Assembly: GCA_018400335.1 (NCBI GenBank)
Contig: JAGYMT010000013.1
Location: 1 to 13,834, forward strand
Length of the DNA stretch: 13,834 bases
Origin: Kiritimatiellia bacterium
GTDB taxonomy: Bacteria; Verrucomicrobiota; Kiritimatiellia; JAAZAB01
Reading direction: 5' to 3'
In this document: one piece after another, positions 9,371 to 13,834 of the stretch
Position numbering within the stretch: position 1 is the stretch's first letter
Layout of the letters: every line of letters starts with the position of its first letter
Program-made: the position numbers and the translations under genes
Notes under the pieces: model-generated
The model's input: the letters and a program-made list of their open reading frames with translations, nothing else
Told to the model about the DNA's origin: nothing
Databases searched by the model: none

Positions 9371-11986
9371 TTATTTCTGGAATTCCACAACCGCCACCTT
9401 GAAGATATGAAGTCCGCTTATCTTGTAGGCGACAAAGCCCTTATCCTCCGTGAACGACAGAGCCTTGCACTCAGGTATCGGACTGTTGTCAAGCAGGTGC
9501 ACACCGACAACCTTGGAGTATCCCTCCGGAATTTTGACCGTCACTCCGACAGGCTCCGCCATGGGCGCCGGGAGCTGTCCGAACCTATTCTGCTGCCATC
9601 TTTCCGTTACGGGCGGATTGATTACCGGGAGGACATAAATGCGGGTGCCGCGCTCCGTTTCCTTCTCGAATCCGGCCTCCGTGTACCAAAGATCCTCGTC
9701 GGTATCGAGCGAGACTTTTTCCTCGATCCTCTCCAACTGGATCAGCCGCGGATCCCAGAAGAATTCACCGAAGCGCGCGGCATACACGCCGAGGTCCAGA
9801 TCGTTATCCGGCAATGGCCCGTAATTGCACGAGTCCATATGGGCGCCACCGAGCAGTGTGAAAACCTGCTTATAGAAATCATCCGGGGTATAGTGCATGC
9901 CTTTGTTATGACTATGCATATGAGCATGGTGCCCGCCGGCGTACTTGTATGCGGCGCTCTCGTAGCGAACGGCGCGCAGGTAATTCAAACACACGTTCTT
10001 ATAGTCCGCGAAATCCACATAACTGAAGCCCCAGCCCTCTTCCTGAATGCCGGCGTCATCCGCCACGAACGCCTTGTGGAAATCGTTTTCGATGATTTCG
10101 CGAGCCTTGGCAAAATCGAAAGGATCATCGGGCTTGCTCATGAGCGCGCTGATGCCACCGTTCATACGCCACTCGAAATCGGGGTTCGCGGCTCGAACCT
10201 CTTTTTGAAAACGCGCGAAGTTATCAAGCTGTATTTGGCGGAGCTCCTCCTGCGTCTTGCCGTAGTCCCTTCCAAACATATCGGTGTTAAACGCCTGGAA
10301 CGGCAGGCAGCTATCCCATCTGATTCCGTCATAGCCGACCAGCTTCGAGAACTCTATCGCGCCCATGATAACCCTGTCCACCGGCTCGCTGAAAAGCCCG
10401 TTATACATAACAAAACCGGTATGTGGAAATTCTGGAGGATTGCCGGGAAAGCTGGGATGAGACCACTTGTTGCTCAGGAACGCCGGATAGACTTCTTCTA
10501 TTACCTCTTTGCGCTTGATATAAAACTCTTCGGTTTGAACTGCAAATCCGGCGCCGGCTTTCTGTTCGGGCTTGTCGAACATCAAATCCCACGATTTGCA
10601 CCCGGTACCATGACCCTCCAGGTAAAACGCGCAAAAAACGCCCTTGTCTTTCATTCCTTTGACGACACCCCGCAGCTCTCCAATGGTGCGAAAAGCACCA
10701 CTGTTCCCGCTCGCAAAAGGCTTGTTCACATCCTCCGGAACCAGTCCGGCGGAATCGTAAGGCGTTGGCGCCCATTGCTCGTAATAATTGGCAACGTTTG
10801 GAAGCGGAGCATACGGGTGCCGGTATCGAGTCCTTTGAAGATTGTTGTATGAGCCATAGGGTATGAGCACCGCGGTCACTCTCGGATGGACGGTGAACCA
10901 GGAACAGGCGGCGTCCAGGACCTCGCCGTTTTTCACTATCTCGGCACGAATCTCCTGACCGTAGCGATAATGATCGTTCGGCACGTCCCAAGGCCATTCG
11001 ACAACGAGATAGCCACCCTGCTTTATGTTCACCGGCTTCGCGCCGATGACGAGGCGTCCGTCAAGCCCGTATCCGATGCTCAGTCTGAGATCCGCCTCTT
11101 TGTCCGACCCGCTCCGGTTATGAAGCCAAACCGTGAACTTCTGGAGCTCGCCGGGTCTGCGCCAGGCGTACTTGGCGGCAACCTCGCGGATAGTGATGGC
11201 ATCGGGCTCAGGCAGTTTCTCCACGCGCACCCAGTCAACCGTCAACCGCCTCAAGGTGGGGAACGGCGTGGATGGCCCGCGAGAATCGCGGCTCCATCGC
11301 GGAAAACTGAGCGAGACAACCGCTTGCGCCGGAGTCCTGCCGATGCCGTTGAGCTGCTCGATATCATTCTCGCCGAACGGCAAAGCCTTTTGCCGAGCCT
11401 TGTCATGCAAAAGATAGTTGTTGGGACTCGCGTCGAGCTCGGCCCGCAACGCCGAGACGGACTGCTCATTGGTTATATTAAGGCGCTGCCTGGCCGTGGC
11501 CAGGAACTCATCTTTCGGGCGCGTGACTATGTCGCCCTCCCTGGATTCGAAGTCGAGCTCGAATTCCTGATACACATCCTCCTCGTCAAATTCGTTCATA
11601 TAAACTGTTCGCGAGTTAAAGCTCCGCGCGTTGATGCGAATGCCGCTGCCGAGCGTGTTCATCATCCCCTGAACCTTCATCCGAACCGTCGCTCTATATG
11701 TTCCCGGCTTGGAGATGTCGAACGCGGGCGCCGACAATATGCAAACCGACTCGTCGGCAACCAGATGCCTGTTCATTGCGACCTGCAAAGCCTTGCCCGT
11801 CGCGGCTTCTTCATCCTCCACGACGCGATAGGCGCGAAGGCGCTCGACGGAATTGCTGGCTTTCTCGTGCGCCGCGGCGTAATCGAACTCATGCGCCTTG
11901 AACTCCATCGTCGGCGAGGCAAACACCAATCCGGCGGACAAGGCCGACCCGGCCAACACCAACACCTTCCCGATACGCATAAACAT
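9371..11986 (-). CDS. Secreted TIM-barrel glycoside-hydrolase-like protein (GH66-like pattern)
   Basis: This 871-residue exported protein has a signal peptide (MFMRIGKVLVLAGSALSAGL, probably cleaved after VFAS). Residues about 25-258 look like a carbohydrate-binding beta-sandwich (PGTYRATVRMKVQG, TLRRLTVDWVRVEKLPEPD). Residues about 263-368 look like an Ig-like domain (LQKFTVWLHNRSGSDKEADL). From about 370 to 745 there is a likely TIM barrel: VLIPYGSYNNLQ, VANYYEQWAP, GVFCAFYLEGHGTG, then VGYDGIRWDS (550-559), where Asp558 is placed like a retaining-glycosidase nucleophile. GGISALMSKP and LLGGAHMDSCNYGPLPDN follow. The C-terminal part (about 746-871) is a small beta domain. The pattern from the 'GxDGxxxD' strand to the late 'GGxH...Y' strand recalls GH66 dextranase-type enzymes, but the family is not proven and the substrate is unknown. 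A His-rich loop lies at 684-699. The gene is 17 bases upstream of the next secreted protein gene, and its start follows a strong GGGGAGG. Confidence 0.85.
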   Translation of the reverse strand: MFMRIGKVLVLAGSALSAGLVFASPTMEFKAHEFDYAAAHEKASNSVERLRAYRVVEDEEAATGKALQVAMNRHLVADESVCILSAPAFDISKPGTYRATVRMKVQGMMNTLGSGIRINARSFNSRTVYMNEFDEEDVYQEFELDFESREGDIVTRPKDEFLATARQRLNITNEQSVSALRAELDASPNNYLLHDKARQKALPFGENDIEQLNGIGRTPAQAVVSLSFPRWSRDSRGPSTPFPTLRRLTVDWVRVEKLPEPDAITIREVAAKYAWRRPGELQKFTVWLHNRSGSDKEADLRLSIGYGLDGRLVIGAKPVNIKQGGYLVVEWPWDVPNDHYRYGQEIRAEIVKNGEVLDAACSWFTVHPRVTAVLIPYGSYNNLQRTRYRHPYAPLPNVANYYEQWAPTPYDSAGLVPEDVNKPFASGNSGAFRTIGELRGVVKGMKDKGVFCAFYLEGHGTGCKSWDLMFDKPEQKAGAGFAVQTEEFYIKRKEVIEEVYPAFLSNKWSHPSFPGNPPEFPHTGFVMYNGLFSEPVDRVIMGAIEFSKLVGYDGIRWDSCLPFQAFNTDMFGRDYGKTQEELRQIQLDNFARFQKEVRAANPDFEWRMNGGISALMSKPDDPFDFAKAREIIENDFHKAFVADDAGIQEEGWGFSYVDFADYKNVCLNYLRAVRYESAAYKYAGGHHAHMHSHNKGMHYTPDDFYKQVFTLLGGAHMDSCNYGPLPDNDLDLGVYAARFGEFFWDPRLIQLERIEEKVSLDTDEDLWYTEAGFEKETERGTRIYVLPVINPPVTERWQQNRFGQLPAPMAEPVGVTVKIPEGYSKVVGVHLLDNSPIPECKALSFTEDKGFVAYKISGLHIFKVAVVEFQK

Positions 11987-11991
11987 ATCAT

Positions 11992-11998
11992 CCTCCCC
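11992..11998 (-). promoter_or_regulatory. Ribosome binding site for the glycoside-hydrolase-like gene
   Basis: GGGGAGG on the minus strand is 5 bases before the ATG at 11986 and 11 bases before a second in-frame Met at codon 3, so the first Met is preferred. It lies directly after the stop codon of the upstream remnant (12002-12004). That is the arrangement expected if the remnant was once a working gene of the same operon. Confidence 0.72.
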
Positions 11999-12001
11999 TC
12001 G

Positions 12002-12227
12002 TCATTCGCGCGGCAGCAGCCGGCGCAAAACCTCGTCCAACATCTCGGGCCATTCCCCGGAAACCCTTTTCTCCGCGCCCCGGCTCGCCCGGCAAGGTGG
12101 CGGCAAGCATCGCAATCCGTCCGCGGCCGTAATGGCGGAAAAGTAAAGCAGGAACTCCGCCGGATGTCAACCCCATTGCCGGTCCCATTCCAGGTGTCGG
12201 ATAATCACCAGGAAGGACATGAATCAA
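12002..12227 (-). pseudogene. Frameshifted C-terminal remnant of an amidotransferase-like protein
   Basis: The 236-base gap between two genes is not ordinary spacer. Reading from 12227, one frame encodes a protein-like tail with GGVPALLFRHYGRGRIAM and then LAATLPGEPGRGEKGF. Between about 12075 and 12055 the sense frame must shift by one base. The second frame then reads GEWPEMLDEVLRRLLPRE and ends in TGA at 12004-12002. Joined, the two pieces match the C-terminal pattern of amidotransferase-like proteins (GRGRIAMLAATLPG, WPEMLDEVLRRLL). They parallel the end of the protein at 9353-7332 (PFIVEQRSGDQITMAV, AEWPKLYQNIVRYAA). The region between the two pieces holds the homopolymers AAAA, GGG, TTT and GGGG, so a sequencing or assembly indel is possible, but the missing N-terminal part cannot be explained that way. 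No initiation signal is seen for the tail. It overlaps the end of the SUMF1-domain gene by four bases. It most likely represents a gene truncated when the SUMF1 gene arrived. Confidence 0.65.
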
Positions 12228-13774
12228 GGACCCACCCCGGACGGCGCCGAGCGCACGGCGCGCCCGCCGATGCAGGTGTAGTAGTACCGATTCGCGTGAC
12301 CGAGCGCGGCGAGGTTGCGGTCCGACGCGCGCGCGTGCGTCGCGACAAAGTCCCCGGCGCCGCCGCGGAAGCCGGAGCCGGTTGCCGTCGTGTTTGGCCA
12401 GGCATTAACGTCAGCATCCCCGCCGGCGTTCAGCATACCGTTGCCGTGCAAACCCGTGAATGAACGCCCCGTCGCGTTCCCTATCGTCACGACACGTTCC
12501 CACACGTTTCCACTCAGTTCCATGATACCCCAGTAACTCGCGCCGGAACTTAACCGACTCGCGTTGTTCGTCGCGAATATCCCCGCGCGCAAAGGACCAA
12601 TTCCTTCATCCCCCCCAATGATCGCCACATTGCCGTAGTGACACCCGCCCAACACAGCTGAAGTGGTAACGGTTTCCGTGCCATCCTCCGCGCCACTGAG
12701 CGTCTTGGCCGTTACCATGATCGTGTTCGTGCCCCATGCATATTCGTTTGTTACCGGACCCGCCGGGCCCCGGCAAGCTTTCTCGAACTCAAGTTCCGTC
12801 ATAGGCCGCAACCCCGACCAGTCCGCGTAGGCGACGACGTCCGCCCATGACATCCAATTGCACGCTCGATCCGGTCGGTCCGCCGCATAGACCCGCGGAT
12901 CAGGATCGGAAGTCGCATCACTCACCCACACGTAATTCCGGCTCCATGGACTTTTAACTCCGTCGGATCCGCCCATGAAACAATCCTGGCTCACAGCCGA
13001 ACAGCGCGTTGCCTGCTGTGCTCTCGTCAACATGTTCAGGAAATCCGCGTATTGGCCTTGGGTGATCTCATATTTCATGCAGTAGAACGCGGCAAATCCC
13101 TTCGGAAACGTCACCAACAACTCACCGGGATCACCGATGGCGCTGTTCCCTGAAATTGCTGTGCCCCAGAGACAATTGGCGGAATTGGTGATCATCAGCG
13201 CCGACTCGTTCGTGATCGCAAAAGGAAACGTCCCGCCCGATACCCAGGAGCCTTCCGTGAAACTGCCCTGCTCGATCCCGCCGCTGCCTACGTAGAATGC
13301 CCCTTCATCCACGTAGACCATCTCCACCGCATGCACGGAGATGTCAACAAGGTCTCCCTTGGCAAACTCATATCCGTTCGAGCCGTATTCCCACAGCAGA
13401 CGCGTCCGCGTGTAGGCAACGCTCCCGGTTTGCGAGAGCGCGCTCCGGACGAACACCCCCACTCCGTCATCGCCGGCGATGATCTCGGCGCCGGCAGGCA
13501 GGGGCGCGTGCGCGGCGTTGTTTGTGGACAAGAAGGCGTGTTCCCAGTTGTTGGAGCCCGGCGCCCGGAACTTCACGAACACCCAGGCGGCGTCATGATT
13601 CAGCTCGTTGCGCCAGGAATTATCCCAGCTCAGATCGAATTCCACGAATACGCTCTTCTCCGCAACAGCCTGGTTCTTCAGCACGATGTTGGACACGGCG
13701 ATATTATTCGCGGACGCGGAGAGCGCCAGGCCCGCCGCAAGCGCTATGATCACCGTTCGGTTCCACGTTGACAT
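12224..13774 (-). CDS. Secreted SUMF1/FGE-like domain protein
   Basis: This 516-residue exported protein has a signal peptide (IIALAAGLALSASA, cleaved before NN at about 22-23). Residues about 23-152 form an Ig-like N-terminal region (NNIAVSNIVLKNQ, FVEFDLSWDNSWRNE, AAWVFVKFRAPG). I recognise this region as typical of exported SUMF1-domain proteins in Bacteroidota and PVC bacteria. Residues about 153-512 carry the formylglycine-generating-enzyme sulfatase-modifying fold: MVYVDEGAFYVGSGG (152-166), KYEITQGQYADFLN (234-247), WADVVAYADWSGLRPMTELE (310-329), GIMELSGNVWERV (416-428), GFRGGAGDF (468-476) and GGRAVRSAP (503-511). The Cys pair that FGE needs near the C-terminus is absent: only Cys501 lies in that region. 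No sulfatase gene is near. A binding or structural role is therefore more likely than formylglycine formation. It begins after a strong AGGAGG. It appears to sit at the border of the operon and may have been acquired separately. Confidence 0.93.
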   Translation of the reverse strand: MSTWNRTVIIALAAGLALSASANNIAVSNIVLKNQAVAEKSVFVEFDLSWDNSWRNELNHDAAWVFVKFRAPGSNNWEHAFLSTNNAAHAPLPAGAEIIAGDDGVGVFVRSALSQTGSVAYTRTRLLWEYGSNGYEFAKGDLVDISVHAVEMVYVDEGAFYVGSGGIEQGSFTEGSWVSGGTFPFAITNESALMITNSANCLWGTAISGNSAIGDPGELLVTFPKGFAAFYCMKYEITQGQYADFLNMLTRAQQATRCSAVSQDCFMGGSDGVKSPWSRNYVWVSDATSDPDPRVYAADRPDRACNWMSWADVVAYADWSGLRPMTELEFEKACRGPAGPVTNEYAWGTNTIMVTAKTLSGAEDGTETVTTSAVLGGCHYGNVAIIGGDEGIGPLRAGIFATNNASRLSSGASYWGIMELSGNVWERVVTIGNATGRSFTGLHGNGMLNAGGDADVNAWPNTTATGSGFRGGAGDFVATHARASDRNLAALGHANRYYYTCIGGRAVRSAPSGVGP

Positions 13775-13780
13775 TTTGCT

Positions 13781-13786
13781 CCTCCT
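13781..13786 (-). promoter_or_regulatory. Ribosome binding site for the SUMF1-domain gene
   Basis: A perfect AGGAGG on the minus strand lies 6 bases before the ATG at 13774. It fixes this start, which also gives a well-formed signal peptide. The remaining 48 bases to the window edge hold no feature I can support. Confidence 0.85.
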
Positions 13787-13834
13787 GATTTCAGATTATT
13801 CAATCGGCTCACCCGGATCGGAACGGCTCCGCCG

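Noticed and set aside
8061..9410. 449-residue open frame on the plus strand
   Set aside because: It is antisense to the secreted amidotransferase-like gene, with no motif or start signal of its own.
9407..10852. 481-residue open frame on the plus strand
   Set aside because: It is a shadow of the glycoside-hydrolase-like gene. Its composition has no protein-family pattern, and the opposite strand has clear domains and a signal peptide.
12190..12215. Short stem (CCTGGTG/CACCTGG with one mismatch) after the SUMF1 stop, as a terminator
   Set aside because: The stem is short and interrupted, and no T-run follows. It also lies within the remnant's coding pattern.
10886..12463. 525-residue open frame on the plus strand
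   Set aside because: It lies opposite the glycoside-hydrolase-like gene, the remnant and the SUMF1 gene. It has no recognisable domain or good ribosome site. Long antisense frames are expected in GC-rich genes.
13795..13823. Possible minus-strand promoter (TTCCGA, 17 bases, AATAAT) before the SUMF1 gene
   Set aside because: The -35 match is only three of six, and the start of transcription would fall almost on the ribosome site, so it is not convincing.

Overview
The window is about 57% GC by eye. It holds seven complete protein genes, one gene cut by the left edge, and one gene remnant, all on the minus strand. No tRNA, rRNA, CRISPR array or insertion sequence was seen. The best guess for the source is a PVC-superphylum bacterium, probably Kiritimatiellota or Lentisphaerota. 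This rests on the MoxR/DUF58/VWA gene order with very large membrane VWA proteins, and on a secreted formylglycine-generating-enzyme-like protein of a type common in PVC and Bacteroidota genomes. The assignment is an inference, not proven.

Layout in the direction of transcription (right to left): (1) 13774-12224, a secreted FGE-sulfatase (SUMF1)-domain protein. (2) 12227-12002, a frameshifted C-terminal remnant of a glutamine-amidotransferase-like protein. (3) 11986-9371, a secreted TIM-barrel glycoside-hydrolase-like protein. (4) 9353-7332, a secreted protein with an N-terminal beta-sandwich-like region and a C-terminal amidotransferase-like region. (5) 7300-6284, a MoxR AAA+ ATPase. (6) 6250-5336, a DUF58 protein. 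(7) 5339-3162, a BatA-like membrane protein. (8) 3148-530, a large membrane VWA protein. (9) 519-1, the start of a DUF4175-like membrane protein that leaves the window.

From the glycoside-hydrolase-like gene onward, every gap is 33 bases or less, and one junction is an ATGA overlap, so genes 3-9 look like one operon. MoxR-DUF58-BatA-VWA-DUF4175 is a recurring set. MoxR is thought to act as an ATP-driven chaperone on metal-binding VWA partners at the inner membrane, and the whole set is thought to serve envelope assembly or stress functions. Less expected is the tight linkage of this machine to two exported, apparently carbohydrate-active proteins, which suggests it may serve polysaccharide processing here.

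The oddest spot is the junction downstream of the SUMF1 gene. The tail of a protein resembling the C-terminus of gene 4 survives there without its front part and with one frameshift, at operon-like spacing from gene 3. The simplest reading is that the SUMF1 gene replaced the front of an older operon gene.
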